From contig NZ_CP042466.1 in the NCBI RefSeq assembly GCF_008330225.1, forward strand, positions 3,032,001 through 3,096,000: DNA of 64,000 nt. The letters run 5' to 3'. The notes beneath the pieces were generated by a model, which did no database searches, had not been told where the DNA came from, and saw nothing but the letters and a program-made list of their open reading frames with translations. Below are positions 17,991-27,963 of this stretch, piece by piece. Source of the DNA: Geobacter sp. FeAm09 (lineage in GTDB: Bacteria; Desulfobacterota; Desulfuromonadia; Geobacterales; Pseudopelobacteraceae). Position numbers and translations under genes: made by a program. Position 1 is the first letter of the stretch, and every line of letters starts with the position of its first letter.

Positions 17991-18676
17991 CGCTCACCAT
18001 AAACGGCCGCAGCGTCAGCGCACGGCGGGGCGACACCATCCTGGCGGCGGCACGCCGTTCCGGCATCCGGATCCCGACCCTCTGCAACCTGGAGGGGCTG
18101 ATCCCGGCCGGTGCCTGCCGGGTCTGCCTGGTGGAGGTGGCCGGGTATCCCCGCCCGGTGCCGGCCTGCGCCACCGGCATCGAACAGGGCATGGCGGTGA
18201 CCACCGATTCGGAGCCCCTGGCGGCGGCGCGGCGCACGACCGTGGAACTGCTCCTGGCGGAGCGCAACCACAGCTGCGCCGTGTGTGTGATGAACCGGCA
18301 CTGCCGGTTGCAGGACCTGGCGGCGCGCCTCGGCATCGACCATGTGCGTTTTGCCTTCATCTCGCCCCTGGCCGGAGTGGATATGAGCCACGAGCGTTTC
18401 GGGATCGACCACAACCGCTGCATCCTCTGCCGCCGCTGCGTGCGGGTCTGCGACGAGATCGAGGGTGCCCATACCTGGGATGTGGCGGGACGGGGGGCGG
18501 CCAGCCGGATCATCTGCGACCTGGCGCAGCCGTGGGGCACCAGCGCCACCTGCACCGGCTGCGGCAAATGCGTGCAGGCGTGCCCCACCGGCGCGCTCTT
18601 CGAAAAGGACGCTCCGACGCGAAAAGGGACCATGGACCTGGCGGGGTTGGCGCAGTGGCGGAGGAGCAGGAAATGA
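17978..18676 (+). CDS. hoxU: HoxU/NuoG-N-like iron-sulfur subunit
   Basis: Electron-relay subunit, 232 residues, from GTG 17978 with a GGAGGGGG site just upstream. An N-terminal plant-type [2Fe-2S] domain ([15 protein letters not shown] plus a later Cys in VPACATG) is followed by [12 protein letters not shown]. Two [4Fe-4S] sets follow: [11 protein letters not shown] and [12 protein letters not shown]. The gene overlaps hoxF by 13 nt and its stop overlaps the hoxY start (ATGA). Confidence 0.93.
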   Translation: MPRLTLTINGRSVSARRGDTILAAARRSGIRIPTLCNLEGLIPAGACRVCLVEVAGYPRPVPACATGIEQGMAVTTDSEPLAAARRTTVELLLAERNHSCAVCVMNRHCRLQDLAARLGIDHVRFAFISPLAGVDMSHERFGIDHNRCILCRRCVRVCDEIEGAHTWDVAGRGAASRIICDLAQPWGTSATCTGCGKCVQACPTGALFEKDAPTRKGTMDLAGLAQWRRSRK

Positions 18677-19188
18677 CGCGCCCCAGGCTGGCCACCGTCT
18701 GGCTCTCCGGCTGTTCGGGCTGCCACATGAGCCTGCTCAACCTGCACGGCGACTTGCTGGAGTTGCTGGGGCGGTGCGATCTGGTCTATTCGCCCCTGGC
18801 GGATATCAAGGAGTATCCCCGCGGGGTGGATATCGCCCTGGTGGAGGGGGCGGTGGCGAACGAGGAGAACCGGGAGATGGCAGGGATCGTCAGAAGCCGG
18901 ACCGCCTGCGTGGTAAGCCTGGGGGATTGCGCCGTGAACGGCAATGTGAGCGCCCTGCGCAACCCGCTCGGCCGGGAGGGCACCCTGGAGCGGGTGTATG
19001 GCGAGGCGGCCCCGGAACACGGCGTGGCGCGCCTGTTGCCCACGGCGCTGCCGCTGCACCAGGTCATCGGGGTGGATCTGTTTCTCCCCGGCTGCCCACC
19101 GGCACCGGAGAGGATCCGCTGGGTCCTGACCCGCTTGCTGGAGGGCAGGCCGGTGGCGTTGCCGCCGGAGATGCTCAGCTTCGGCTGA
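18673..19188 (+). CDS. hoxY: [NiFe]-hydrogenase small subunit HoxY
   Basis: 171 residues carrying the proximal [4Fe-4S] cluster next to the NiFe subunit. The cysteines are in [20 protein letters not shown] and [10 protein letters not shown], as in cytosolic NAD-linked (group 3) hydrogenases. There is no signal peptide, so it is cytoplasmic. The expected next gene, hoxH (the NiFe catalytic subunit), is absent; 15 nt after this stop lies the end of a convergent cysK. Confidence 0.92.
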   Translation: MTRPRLATVWLSGCSGCHMSLLNLHGDLLELLGRCDLVYSPLADIKEYPRGVDIALVEGAVANEENREMAGIVRSRTACVVSLGDCAVNGNVSALRNPLGREGTLERVYGEAAPEHGVARLLPTALPLHQVIGVDLFLPGCPPAPERIRWVLTRLLEGRPVALPPEMLSFG

Positions 19189-19203
19189 CCGCCGATGCCG
19201 GGG

Positions 19204-20127
19204 CTAATCGAATACTTCCATGGAGAGGTAGCGTTCCCCCGTATCCGGCAGGATCACGACCACGTTCTTGCCGGCCCCCAGTTTGCGCGCCACCCGTAGT
19301 GCGCCGACCAGGGCCGCGCCGCTGGAGATCCCGCACAAAAGCCCCTGCTTGGCCGCCAGGGCACGGGCCGCGCTGAAGGCCTCCGCATCCGGCACGGCGA
19401 TCACCTCCTGGTAAATCGAGGTATTGAGCACTTCAGGGATGAAGCCGGCCCCGATCCCCTGGATCTTGTGGGGTCCCGCCAGGCCGCCGGAGAGGACGGG
19501 CGAGCCGGCCGGCTCGACGGCGGCGATGTGGACGGCCGGGTTGTGGCGGCGGAGCACCTCGCCGACGCCGGTGATGGTTCCCCCGGTGCCGACTCCGGCC
19601 ACAAAGCCGTCAATGGTCAGCCCTTTCATGGCGGCGACGATCTCCGGGCCGGTGGTGCGCCGGTGGGCCTCCGGGTTCGCGGGATTGTTGAACTGCTGCG
19701 GCAGCAGCCAGCCTTTTTCGGCCGCCAGTTCCTCGGCCTTCTGCACCGCCCCCTTCATGCCCTGGGAAGCCGGAGTCAGCACCAGTTCGGCCCGGTACGC
19801 CGTCAGGAGGCGCCGCCGTTCAAGGCTCATGGACTCGGGCATGGTCAGGACCAGCCGGTAGCCCTTCACCGCGCAGACCAGCGCCAGGCCGATGCCCGTA
19901 TTGCCGCTGGTCGGCTCGACGACGGTTGCCCCCGGCTTGATGCAGCCATCCTGCTCGGCCCGCTCGATCATCGCCAGGGCGATGCGGTCCTTGATGCTGC
20001 CGCCCGGGTTGAAGGATTCAACCTTGGCATAGATGTCGGCCGCCCCCGCCTCCGTCAATCCGGAGAGCTTCACCAGCGGCGTGGCGCCGATCTGTTCGAT
20101 GGCATTGGTGCTGAGAGTGATGGGCAT
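19204..20127 (-). CDS. cysK: Cysteine synthase A (O-acetylserine sulfhydrylase)
   Basis: PLP enzyme making cysteine from O-acetylserine and sulfide, 307 residues. The PLP lysine is in [12 protein letters not shown], the substrate loop is PTSGNTGIG, the phosphate loop is [10 protein letters not shown], and ISSGAA follows near the C-terminus. ATG 20127 gives the standard start [20 protein letters not shown]. An Rrf2 regulator lies directly upstream in the same direction and is the likely controller. The far end of the gene abuts the hox cluster. Confidence 0.95.
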   Translation of the reverse strand: MPITLSTNAIEQIGATPLVKLSGLTEAGAADIYAKVESFNPGGSIKDRIALAMIERAEQDGCIKPGATVVEPTSGNTGIGLALVCAVKGYRLVLTMPESMSLERRRLLTAYRAELVLTPASQGMKGAVQKAEELAAEKGWLLPQQFNNPANPEAHRRTTGPEIVAAMKGLTIDGFVAGVGTGGTITGVGEVLRRHNPAVHIAAVEPAGSPVLSGGLAGPHKIQGIGAGFIPEVLNTSIYQEVIAVPDAEAFSAARALAAKQGLLCGISSGAALVGALRVARKLGAGKNVVVILPDTGERYLSMEVFD

Positions 20128-20272
20128 GGTCTTGTCCTTGAACGGGGTCGGCGGGATGCGGATTCCTGCACCGCTGCGGCGCGGGGAAAAGGGCGGGGGG
20201 AAACGCACCGGATAGATGCGGCGCACGCGGCCTTTTCCCAGGGCAACGCCGAAACGGCGGAACCTGCGCTCC

Positions 20273-20749
20273 CTAGATATAGTACATGAAGCGGTGGTCC
20301 TGCTCCTTCTTGATCCCCATCTCCAGTCCGCGCTGGCACAGCGTCTGGAGGGTTATGCCGGAAAACAGGGTGTTGAGCAGCGTGGTGGCCTCTTCCCACA
20401 CCGTCTGGGTCACGCACTGTCCCTCGAAGGGGCAGTCGCTCTTGCGCTTGCGCTTTTTCGGCGTCGTCCCGGTGCAATCCACCAGGAGCACGTCCAGTTC
20501 GGTGGCGCACAGCACGTCCAGAACCGTGATCTCCTCCGGCTTTTTGGCCAGGCAGTAGCCCCCCTGGGGTCCGCGCTTGCTTTTCAGTATCCCGGCCCGC
20601 TTGAGGTTCTGGAAGATCTGTTCGAGATACCGGGGAGAGATCTGCTGACGGCGGGAGATGTCCTGGATCTGGGCCGGCATGGTGCCACAGTTGTAGGCAA
20701 TGTCGAAAAGGGCCCGCAGGCCGTACCGACTTTTCGTTGACAGACGCAT
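20273..20749 (-). CDS. Rrf2-family transcriptional regulator (IscR/CymR-like)
   Basis: 158 residues. The winged-helix N-terminus starts [20 protein letters not shown], with recognition region [19 protein letters not shown] and the family block [20 protein letters not shown]. Possible cluster or redox cysteines are in VDCTG and DCPFEGQC. Its position before cysK suggests it senses sulfur or Fe-S status and controls cysteine synthesis, as CymR and IscR relatives do; this is inference. Confidence 0.88.
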   Translation of the reverse strand: MRLSTKSRYGLRALFDIAYNCGTMPAQIQDISRRQQISPRYLEQIFQNLKRAGILKSKRGPQGGYCLAKKPEEITVLDVLCATELDVLLVDCTGTTPKKRKRKSDCPFEGQCVTQTVWEEATTLLNTLFSGITLQTLCQRGLEMGIKKEQDHRFMYYI

Positions 20750-20786
20750 AGCTTCCTCCCGGACGGTGACATCGTTGGTAGCACCA

Positions 20787-20816
20787 TCTATAGCAAAAAT
20801 ACACCGTATCCGTCAA
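20787..20816 (-). promoter_or_regulatory. Sigma-70 promoter of the rrf2-cysK unit
   Basis: On the minus strand TTGACG is followed after 18 nt by TATAGA, 38 nt before the Rrf2 start codon. No clear palindromic operator is visible around it. Confidence 0.65.
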
Positions 20817-20839
20817 CAAAACTAACCAAAACAATTCCG

Positions 20840-21616
20840 CTATTCCACACAAGCTGGCGCTGGTTTTCGGCAGGATTCCACCAGGTGCAGCTCAACTTTC
20901 CACAGCCCTGGCGACCGTGACCACCGCACCCCGTCGGCGCCGGCCGCCCTGAGCACGCGGGCGCACTCCCGCACGGTGCTGCCGGTGGTATAGACATCGT
21001 CCACCAGCAAGACGCGCCGCCCCCGTACGAGGCCGGCATCCCTGACGTCGAAGGCGCCCTGGACATTGGCGCGCCGCTCTGCCGCCGTCAGGGTGATCTG
21101 CGGCTCGGTCCAGCGGATGCGCCGCATGGCGGCGCGTTCCAGGGGGATACCCCATTCCCGCGCCCAGACCTCGCCCAGCAGTACCGCCTGGTTGAAACCG
21201 CGCTCCCTGAGCCTTCGCACGTGCAGCGGCACCGGCACCATCAGCTCCGGGGCGCACGCGGCCACGAACTCCCGCAGGGGGGCGGCCGCCAGCAGGGCCA
21301 GGGGACGGCGCAGGTGGGTCTTGTACCGGTATTTGTAGGCGTGGATCAGTTCGCGGCACTCCCCCTCGTAGAGCAGGGCCGCCCGGGCGGCCCCAAAGTC
21401 GGGCGGCGAATGACGGCACGCGCCGCACACATGGTCGTCGCCCGCCCCCGGGAAGGGAATGCCGCACACCGGGCAGAGCGGGTGGGGCACGCCGGACAGC
21501 CGTTCCCGGCATGCCGGGCAGATGTGCAGGGGGCCGGCATCGGGAACGAACGCCCGGCAGAGATGGCACAGCGGGGGAAAAAGGACATCCAGAAATGCTG
21601 AGAAGAATCCGTTCAC
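20840..21616 (-). CDS. comF: ComF-family phosphoribosyltransferase-like protein (C-terminal frameshift)
   Basis: An N-terminal zinc-finger region (CHLCRAF, CPACRERL, CPVCGIPF, CGACRH) and a PRTase domain with the PRPP loop VLLVDDVYTTGSTV identify ComF, a cytoplasmic protein linked to DNA uptake and processing. After AGADGV the frame gives RWSRSPGLWKVE, which is atypical. One extra base in the C run at 20929-20932 restores the expected ending VVTVARAVES, with a stop at 20892. No other competence gene is adjacent. Confidence 0.85.
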   Translation of the reverse strand: MNGFFSAFLDVLFPPLCHLCRAFVPDAGPLHICPACRERLSGVPHPLCPVCGIPFPGAGDDHVCGACRHSPPDFGAARAALLYEGECRELIHAYKYRYKTHLRRPLALLAAAPLREFVAACAPELMVPVPLHVRRLRERGFNQAVLLGEVWAREWGIPLERAAMRRIRWTEPQITLTAAERRANVQGAFDVRDAGLVRGRRVLLVDDVYTTGSTVRECARVLRAAGADGVRWSRSPGLWKVELHLVESCRKPAPACVE

Positions 21617-21674
21617 GGCCGGTCACCGTAGGTCGCCCGCCCCGGCGGGGGAAAACCGGGGGCGGGCCTTTCAG

Positions 21675-23120
21675 CTAATAGCGCATCACCACCCGATAGG
21701 TCAGCTTCGCCTCCCCATCCGCAGCCACCGGTATCCGGTACTCCAGGACGCCGGAGCCGGCCTTGACGTAATCGTGGCTGGAGCTGAGCACCTGCCAGTC
21801 GCCCGGGACCGGTTCCGTCACCCGCACCACGACCGCCTCTTTCTTGTGGTTGCGGATCGAGATCTCGTAGGCCGCCTCGTAGCTGTCCTTGGCGCGTTTC
21901 TTCCAGTCGGTCTGCTTCTTGTCGGCCACCACGTCGAAGGCCTCCCCCAGCTTGATGCGCACCTTCTCGTCCCGCGGGGTATGGTCGATGGCGTCCTCGC
22001 CCACGAACTGGAGCGACTTGTCGCCGTCCTTTTTATAGACCCGCACGGTCCCCTTGGGCAGCGGCATCCCCAGGTGGTTTCTCTCCCGGTTCTCCAGTTC
22101 GATATACACGCCGATCTTCTGTTTTTTGGCGATATCCCCGCCGTAGGCGTCCTGGTAGTAATAGGAAGCGCCGGCGAGGAGCAGTTCCTTGCGCACCGGT
22201 ATGTCGGCGGCGTCAAAGAGGCTGATCTGCTTGGACTGGTTGTCCTTGATGGTGGTGGGGCGCTGGAGCGTGTACAGGTGGTACTCCAGAAGCCCCTCCT
22301 CCCTGAACTGGGGGGCGGGAGCGGGCGCCGCCAGCATGGCCTTGGCGGCATAGCGCGGCTGCACCTCGTCGCGGACCCGGTTCACGTCCCCGGCCACCAG
22401 TTTGACGGCGGCGTTGGGATAGGTTGCCCCGCTGTTGTTGGTGATGGTGACCCACCCCCCCAGATCGGCCTTGTCGTCCCGTTCGTTGAGGGTCATGACG
22501 TAGTCGGCGCGCCAGGTTATGCCGCCGGTCAGGTAGGCGGCCTCCACCGTCTGCGCTTTCTCGCGGCCGTTTTCCAGGAGCCACACCAGGGTCGGGCTGG
22601 CGATAAGGCTGTCCGGCACCTGGGGGAAGATCACCCGCCCCGGATGGCCGTAGGTGATCTCGTTGCCGATCCTGAATACCGGGCCGTTGTTGTTGGCGAG
22701 GAGCGTGGCGGTCACCACCTCTTCCCGCTCGCTGTAGGGGTTTTTCTGGTAGAGTTTGACCTCTTTGCCCACGTACTTGTCCATCAGCTTCTGGGGGCTG
22801 AGCAGGTCATACTCGTAGTTCTGCTCCAGGACATTCAGGCCGCCCCCGTCCGCAAGGGACCGGATATGGACGCTGGCCGGCATGATGGCCGTGGCCACAT
22901 CCATGAAACGGAGTTCGCTGCGGCCCCGGGGCAGGTGCAGCACGCGCAGGTCCTTGACCAGACCGAGGCTGGAATTGTAGATGGTCACCGCCACGCCGGT
23001 CTGTTCGGCCATGGTCGAGGTGGTCACCGCAGCCCCACCACCGCCCCCCCACGCCTGATGCGCCATGATCGAAACCAGCGCCGCTGCCGCCATCATCGTG
23101 CGAATCCCGCGAATCGTCAT
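21675..23120 (-). CDS. Exported DUF4139-type protein
   Basis: 481 residues with a signal peptide (MTIRGIRTMMAAAALVSIMA, then HQAWG). The body matches the DUF4139 type: VAVTIYNSSLGLVKDLR near the N-terminus, ITWRADYVMTLNE in the middle, and C-terminal beta-rich IRNHKKEAVVVRVTEPVPGDW, ending in LTYRVVMRY. It is probably periplasmic or surface located. Function is not known; it is likely co-transcribed with the cyclophilin 42 nt upstream. Confidence 0.8.
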   Translation of the reverse strand: MTIRGIRTMMAAAALVSIMAHQAWGGGGGAAVTTSTMAEQTGVAVTIYNSSLGLVKDLRVLHLPRGRSELRFMDVATAIMPASVHIRSLADGGGLNVLEQNYEYDLLSPQKLMDKYVGKEVKLYQKNPYSEREEVVTATLLANNNGPVFRIGNEITYGHPGRVIFPQVPDSLIASPTLVWLLENGREKAQTVEAAYLTGGITWRADYVMTLNERDDKADLGGWVTITNNSGATYPNAAVKLVAGDVNRVRDEVQPRYAAKAMLAAPAPAPQFREEGLLEYHLYTLQRPTTIKDNQSKQISLFDAADIPVRKELLLAGASYYYQDAYGGDIAKKQKIGVYIELENRERNHLGMPLPKGTVRVYKKDGDKSLQFVGEDAIDHTPRDEKVRIKLGEAFDVVADKKQTDWKKRAKDSYEAAYEISIRNHKKEAVVVRVTEPVPGDWQVLSSSHDYVKAGSGVLEYRIPVAADGEAKLTYRVVMRY

Positions 23121-23162
23121 ACCCCCCCCACTGTCGGGCCGCGCAGCGTACCGCAGCACAAC

Positions 23163-23735
23163 CTATTTCAAAACCTTCACGGACTTGATCACGACCTGCT
23201 GTTCGGGCACATCCCTCATGCCGTTATGGTATCCGGTCCTGACCGCCTTTATCTTGTCCACCACGTACATCCCCTCAACCACCTTGCCGAAGACGGCATA
23301 GCCGTAGCCGTCCGGGTTGGGGCGGTTCAGCATGTCGTTGTCCACCACGTTGATGAAGAACTGTGCCGTGGCGCTGTCCGGCATGCCGGTGCGGGCCATG
23401 GCGATGGTGCCCCGGTCGTTTTTCAGGCCGTTGGCCGCCTCGTTTTTGATGGGAGCCACGGTCGGCTTCTGGACGAAGTCGGCGGTGAAGCCGCCCCCCT
23501 GGATCATGAAGCCGTTTATGACGCGGTGGAAGATCGTGCCGTTATAAAACCCGCTGTTGACATAGGCGAGGAAGTTCTTGACGCTGAGGGGCGCCTCCTT
23601 TTCGAACAGCTCCAGCTTGATGGCGCCCTGGCTGGTTTCCATGAGGACGACCGGATTGCCGCCCCCCTTCGGCGCGGCGCAGGCGACGCCGGCGGTGAAC
23701 AGGAATGCGACGACGACCAGAAACTGTTTCAGCAT
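23163..23735 (-). CDS. Periplasmic cyclophilin-type peptidyl-prolyl isomerase
   Basis: 190 residues. The signal peptide (1-20, ending in GVACA) is followed by a cyclophilin domain with [52 protein letters not shown] and [14 protein letters not shown]. The catalytic Arg is in FHRVI. It would assist folding of exported proteins (PpiA type). Confidence 0.93.
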   Translation of the reverse strand: MLKQFLVVVAFLFTAGVACAAPKGGGNPVVLMETSQGAIKLELFEKEAPLSVKNFLAYVNSGFYNGTIFHRVINGFMIQGGGFTADFVQKPTVAPIKNEAANGLKNDRGTIAMARTGMPDSATAQFFINVVDNDMLNRPNPDGYGYAVFGKVVEGMYVVDKIKAVRTGYHNGMRDVPEQQVVIKSVKVLK

Positions 23736-23805
23736 GATGCCTCCTTGACGGCAGTATGGGATAGGGTTATGCCGGGATGGATTTTACGCCAACCGGGCGG
23801 CTAAT

Positions 23806-25167
23806 TCAACTGCCGTAACGCGGCGCCGGCAGGAGCACCCGGAAACGGCTCCCCTCCCCTTCCCGGCTGTGGACCTCGATCCGCCCGCCGTGCCCCTCCA
23901 CCAGCTCCTTGACGATGGCCAGCCCCAATCCCAGGCCGCCCTGGGGGCCCTTGTAGAAACGCTCGAAGACGTGGGGCAGATCGGCGGCGGCGATGCCGCG
24001 CCCGTTATCGGCCACGTCGATGACGATCCCCTCATCCCCGGTTCCGGCGACCACGGTGGCCCGGCCTCCCGTGCCGACCGCCTTGAGGGCGTTGCTCAAC
24101 AGGTTGATGACGATCTGGCTCAGGCGGTCCGGATCGGCCTCCAGTTCGAGATCGCGCGAGCAATCCAGGAGGAGGACCGCCTGCTTTTCGGCAAAGAGGC
24201 GCTCGAAACGACCCACGATGGCGGCGAGGAACGGCCGGAGCAGGATGCGCTCCGGCCGGAGGTTCATGCTGCCGGCCTCGGCCCGGGTCAGGTCGTCCAC
24301 CCCGTCCAGGATCGCGGTCAGGCGGACCGCCTCGTCGTGCAGCGATTGGAGCGCCTCCCGGGTGACCGGCAGGACATGGTCCATCATCCCCTCCAACTCC
24401 CCCTTGATGATGGCCAGCGGCGTACGCAGTTCGTGGGCCGTTCCGGAGAGCAGCCGCCGGCGCAGCTTCTCCTGGGTCTGGAGGGCGGCGGCCATGCGGT
24501 TGAAACTCTCGGACAACCGGCCCATCTCGTCGCTCCCCATGACCCGCACGCGGCGCGCCAGATCCCCCCCGGCGATGTCGCCGGCCGCCGCCGCCAGTTC
24601 CAGGACCGGCCGGGCGAGCCTGCGGGAGGCCGCCAGGCTGAGCAGAAGGGCGGCGATCCCCAGCACCCCCAGGGAGACGGCCAGGAAGCGGTTGGACGAA
24701 CTGATGAAATACGCCTCCTTGAGCGGGTTGAGCACCCGCACATCCAGGCGGCCGATCTCCTCGCCCCTGAGGAACAGCGGATACGGGACGAACTCGCCCG
24801 GCGCCTCGTCGGGATCGTAACTGCTGGCGTCGAGAACCCGCTTCCGCATCAGGGGGGTCAGGCGTTCCAGGGCACCTGCCGTATCCAGGACCGCTCTGCC
24901 CGCTTGGTCGAACAGGCGCGCCTCCACATCCAGCTGCAATGCCCAGGCAAGATCCTCGGCCACGGCGGCCGGCTCCCAGGCGCCGCGTTTTTCGTACCCA
25001 CCCTCGACCATGGCGATCACATGCTGGACCCGGTCCTGGGCGTCGCCGTCCCGATAGCGGTTGAAATCCCGCATGATGAAGCCGCGCAGGACGATGGACG
25101 CCGACAGGGCCACGGCCGACACCGCCAGGAACAGGAGCAGGAATTTGCAGCGCAGGCTACAGCGCAT
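23806..25167 (-). CDS. Membrane sensor histidine kinase of a two-component system
   Basis: 453 residues. A first membrane helix (about 7-29) and a second (about 163-183) bracket a roughly 130-residue periplasmic sensor, followed by HAMP. The phospho-acceptor is in GTAHELRTPLAIIKGE and the ATPase domain has the N-box QIVINLLSNALKAV, DNGRGIAAADLP and GLGLAIVKELVEGHGG. It overlaps the response-regulator gene by 11 nt. A Spy/ZraP-like gene nearby suggests envelope or metal stress as the signal. Confidence 0.93.
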   Translation of the reverse strand: MRCSLRCKFLLLFLAVSAVALSASIVLRGFIMRDFNRYRDGDAQDRVQHVIAMVEGGYEKRGAWEPAAVAEDLAWALQLDVEARLFDQAGRAVLDTAGALERLTPLMRKRVLDASSYDPDEAPGEFVPYPLFLRGEEIGRLDVRVLNPLKEAYFISSSNRFLAVSLGVLGIAALLLSLAASRRLARPVLELAAAAGDIAGGDLARRVRVMGSDEMGRLSESFNRMAAALQTQEKLRRRLLSGTAHELRTPLAIIKGELEGMMDHVLPVTREALQSLHDEAVRLTAILDGVDDLTRAEAGSMNLRPERILLRPFLAAIVGRFERLFAEKQAVLLLDCSRDLELEADPDRLSQIVINLLSNALKAVGTGGRATVVAGTGDEGIVIDVADNGRGIAAADLPHVFERFYKGPQGGLGLGLAIVKELVEGHGGRIEVHSREGEGSRFRVLLPAPRYGS

Positions 25168-25858
25168 CCCGCTCTCCGCAGAACAGGTAGCCGACCCCGT
25201 AGACCGTCTTCAGAAATTCCGGTTTGCGGCTGTCGTCCTCGATCTTATGGCGCAGGTTCTTGACGTGCGAGTCGATGCTGCGTTCGTAGCCCTCGAATGA
25301 ATAGCCGAGCGCCTTGGAAACCAGTTCGTCGCGGGTGAAGGTTCGTTGGGGGGATGAGGCCAGGGTGAACAGGAGCTTGAATTCGGTGGGGGTGACGGTA
25401 ATGATGGTCCCCTGCTTGGTTATCTCGTAGCGGTTGCCGTCCAGCACCAGCTTCCCGTTGTTGAAGGAGAGCGGCCGACCGGGGGCCGAACCGGCCTCGG
25501 AACGTCTCAGAACCGCCTTGAGGCGGCACACCAGTTCCCGCGGGCTGGCGGGTTTGACCACGTAATCGTCGGCCCCCAGGGAGAAGCCGGCGATGCGCTC
25601 CTCCTCGGACGACTTGGCGGTCAGCATGATGATCGGCATGTCGCCCAGCGCTTTCAGGTCCTGGCACAACTCCTCGCCGCTGCCGTCGGGCAGCCCCAGA
25701 TCGAGAACCACCGCCAGGGGCACCTCCTGCGAGGCCCGCGCCAGGGCTTCCCTGACGGTGGCCGCGTGCACCACCCGGAAATCGGCCCCTTCCAGGTAGG
25801 CCTTGACGATCCGGGCCAGTTTGAGATCATCCTCCACGACGAGTACGGGTGAAAGCAC
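25157..25858 (-). CDS. OmpR-family response regulator
   Basis: 233 residues. The receiver domain has the acidic pocket VVEDD, phospho-acceptor Asp53 in VVLDLGLPDG and the conserved Thr/Lys in IMLTAKS and VVKPASPRE. The C-terminal winged helix (about 135-230) includes FKLLFTLASSPQRTFTRDEL and DSHVKNLRHKIEDD. Paired with the overlapping kinase gene downstream. Confidence 0.94.
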   Translation of the reverse strand: MLSPVLVVEDDLKLARIVKAYLEGADFRVVHAATVREALARASQEVPLAVVLDLGLPDGSGEELCQDLKALGDMPIIMLTAKSSEEERIAGFSLGADDYVVKPASPRELVCRLKAVLRRSEAGSAPGRPLSFNNGKLVLDGNRYEITKQGTIITVTPTEFKLLFTLASSPQRTFTRDELVSKALGYSFEGYERSIDSHVKNLRHKIEDDSRKPEFLKTVYGVGYLFCGERDAL

Positions 25859-25915
25859 GGCAGCCCCTCAAACAGGGAAGTTCGGGAGATCTCTCCCGTT
25901 GGAGTCACACAGCGG

Positions 25916-26296
25916 TCAATAGAGGGAGCGGATACGGCCCGAGCGCTTGTCGATCATGACCCTGTCGACGAGCGTCCCCTGCCGGTCGAGGATGTCGGCC
26001 TCGTAGCGCCACTGCTTTTCCACCAGCTTGGCAACGGTCACATCCTGTCCTTCCAGGTAGCGTACGATCTGGTTGCGGGCATCGGCGGCGCCGGCGACGG
26101 GGCGACGGGCACCATAGCAGTCGCCGCGCCGCTTGCCGCACCTGCCGTGCATGCCGTGCTGACCGTGGCCGGGCCCCGGCCCGTGCAGGCTCCGGTCCTC
26201 CCCGCTCCCGCCGGTGCCCTGCGGCATCTCCGCCCGGGCAAAGGGGGCCGAGGCAACAAGCAGCACGGTTATGTATGCCAACAGGCGATGCATCAT
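25916..26296 (-). CDS. Small exported Gly/His-rich protein of the two-component locus
   Basis: 126 residues with a signal peptide (MMHRLLAYITVLLVASAPFA, RA). The mature N-terminus is rich in Gly and His (HGPGPGHGQHGMHG) plus two Cys, which suggests metal binding. The C-terminal part (VAKLVEKQWRYEADILDRQG, then DKRSGRIRSLY) resembles a PepSY-like beta motif. It lies between the regulator gene and a Spy-like gene, all minus strand, and is probably part of the same response. Confidence 0.65.
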   Translation of the reverse strand: MMHRLLAYITVLLVASAPFARAEMPQGTGGSGEDRSLHGPGPGHGQHGMHGRCGKRRGDCYGARRPVAGAADARNQIVRYLEGQDVTVAKLVEKQWRYEADILDRQGTLVDRVMIDKRSGRIRSLY

Positions 26297-26390
26297 GACG
26301 TTCCCACACCTATCCGCTCAGGCGGGCAGGCCGCGCGGGAGGGGAAGCGCAATGGTGATTTTCCCCCCTCCCGTGCCGCCGGTCCCAAGG

Positions 26391-26810
26391 TTAACGGGCC
26401 ATCGGGCCGTTGCACGGTACGCCGCCGCATCCGCCCATGCCCTTCCCCATCCCTTTCCCGTATCCCATGCCGCCGCACTCGCCGTCCCACCTGCCTGCGG
26501 GGAGGCCGTTCTTGGCGCGGATATCGCGGATCTTGGCCTGAAGCGCGCCGATTTCGGTCTGGAGCGCTGCCATACGCGCCGCATCGGGAGCAGCCTTCAG
26601 GTTTTCCCGCTGCAGTTCGAAGCGCTTGATCATCATCTCCTGCCGCAGATCGATGGTATCCCGTTGAAACGTGCGGAACTGTTCCTGGTGCGCGGCGCTG
26701 GGGGCGGCACAGTTGCCGCATCCGCGGCCGCCGTTGCCGTAGGCGAACGCGCCGCTCGTGGCGGCAAGGGCAACGGCAAGGGCAATCATCGGCATCAACA
26801 GCTTTTTCAT
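26391..26810 (-). CDS. Spy/CpxP/ZraP-like periplasmic protein
   Basis: 139 residues, ATG 26810 with GGAGGA 9 nt upstream. The signal peptide (MKKLLMPMIALAVALAATSG, AFA) is followed by a long helical region: FRTFQRDTIDLRQEMMIKRF, then ENLKAAPDAARMAALQTEIG, then IRDIRAKNG. This is the periplasmic chaperone/zinc-resistance type. The C-terminus is Gly/Met/Cys-rich, again suggesting metal contact. Likely target of the neighbouring two-component system. Confidence 0.75.
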   Translation of the reverse strand: MKKLLMPMIALAVALAATSGAFAYGNGGRGCGNCAAPSAAHQEQFRTFQRDTIDLRQEMMIKRFELQRENLKAAPDAARMAALQTEIGALQAKIRDIRAKNGLPAGRWDGECGGMGYGKGMGKGMGGCGGVPCNGPMAR

Positions 26811-26893
26811 GGTGTAGATCCTCCTCGTTTCGTGATGTGATGATTGCAGGTTACCCGACAACTGCGCGGTTATCGTGGAGAAATTATGGGCAA

Positions 26894-27852
26894 TTATGGA
26901 GACGCTTCGGCACCCCGCACCAGATCGGCCAGGCACTGGATGAAGGCGGGCGAGCTGTTGAGGGACCCGCTGCGCCGGAAGTCGGCAATACCCAGTTGCC
27001 GGGCCTCTTCCCGGTACTGGATATCGATCTCGTAGAGGGTCTCGATATGGTCGGAGACGAAGGAAAGGGGCACCACCAGCAGCTCCTTGCACCCCGCCGC
27101 CGCCAGTTCCTCGATCTTGCTCTCGGTGGACGGCTCCAGCCACTTGACCGGTCCGGCCCGCGACTGGAAGGCCAGATGGTGCGAGATGCCGCCGAAATGT
27201 TCCATTACCAGCCGCACCGTGGCCTGGATGTGGTCCAGGTAGGGGTCGCCGGAATCGATGAACGACTGGGGCAGGCCGTGGGCCGAAAAGAGCAGCTGCA
27301 CGGCGCTTCGGTCGGCATATTCGGCCAGCCCCTCTTCGACCTTCTCCACCAGGGCGCCAATATAGCCGGGATGGTCGTAGAACTGGCGGACAGAGGTCAG
27401 ATCGAAGCGGACCTTCGCCTGGGCCAGCACCCGCTCCAGCTCGTTGAAACTGGAACCGGTGGTGGCCCGGGAATAGTGGGGATAAAGCGACAGCGCCACG
27501 ATCCGGCTGATGCCCTCGCGCCTGATGGCCGCCAGGGCTTCGATGGTGTCCGGCTTCCAATAGCGCATGGCCACGAAGCAGCGATACCCCCCCCCAAAAC
27601 CTTTTCCAGCTCGGCGCCCTGCTGCTCGGTCAACTCACGCAGGGGCGACTTTCCCCCCATCCGGCGGTAATACTCGACCACCGTGCGGGCGCGCCGGCGG
27701 GAGATGATGCGCGCGATCACCGGCTGCAGGAAAGCCGGCCCGATACGGATGATGTCCCGGTCCGAAAACAGGTTGCAGAGAAACGGTTCGACGGCGTCCA
27801 GGGAATCCGGCCCCCCCATCTGGAGCAGCAATACGGCGGTTTTTTCAGGCAT
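26894..27852 (-). CDS. hemH: Ferrochelatase HemH (one apparent frameshift)
   Basis: Inserts iron (or, in coproporphyrin-type paths, iron into coproporphyrin) for heme synthesis. The N-terminal part from ATG 27852 reads [20 protein letters not shown], with [13 protein letters not shown] and [11 protein letters not shown]. The C-terminal part in another frame has [37 protein letters not shown] (catalytic His) and [18 protein letters not shown] (catalytic Glu). The break is at the nine-C run 27587-27595; ten would give [16 protein letters not shown]. Heme supply fits a cytochrome-rich bacterium. Confidence 0.9.
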
Positions 27853-27963
27853 AGTGTCCCTTCTCTTGCCCCGCCAGGCAGCGGGGGCGTCGCACGGCAA
27901 AAGGTCCGCAACGGAAAGCGTCTCCGTTCCCCGTTTTCGTCGGGCCGGCATGGCCTGGAGCGG

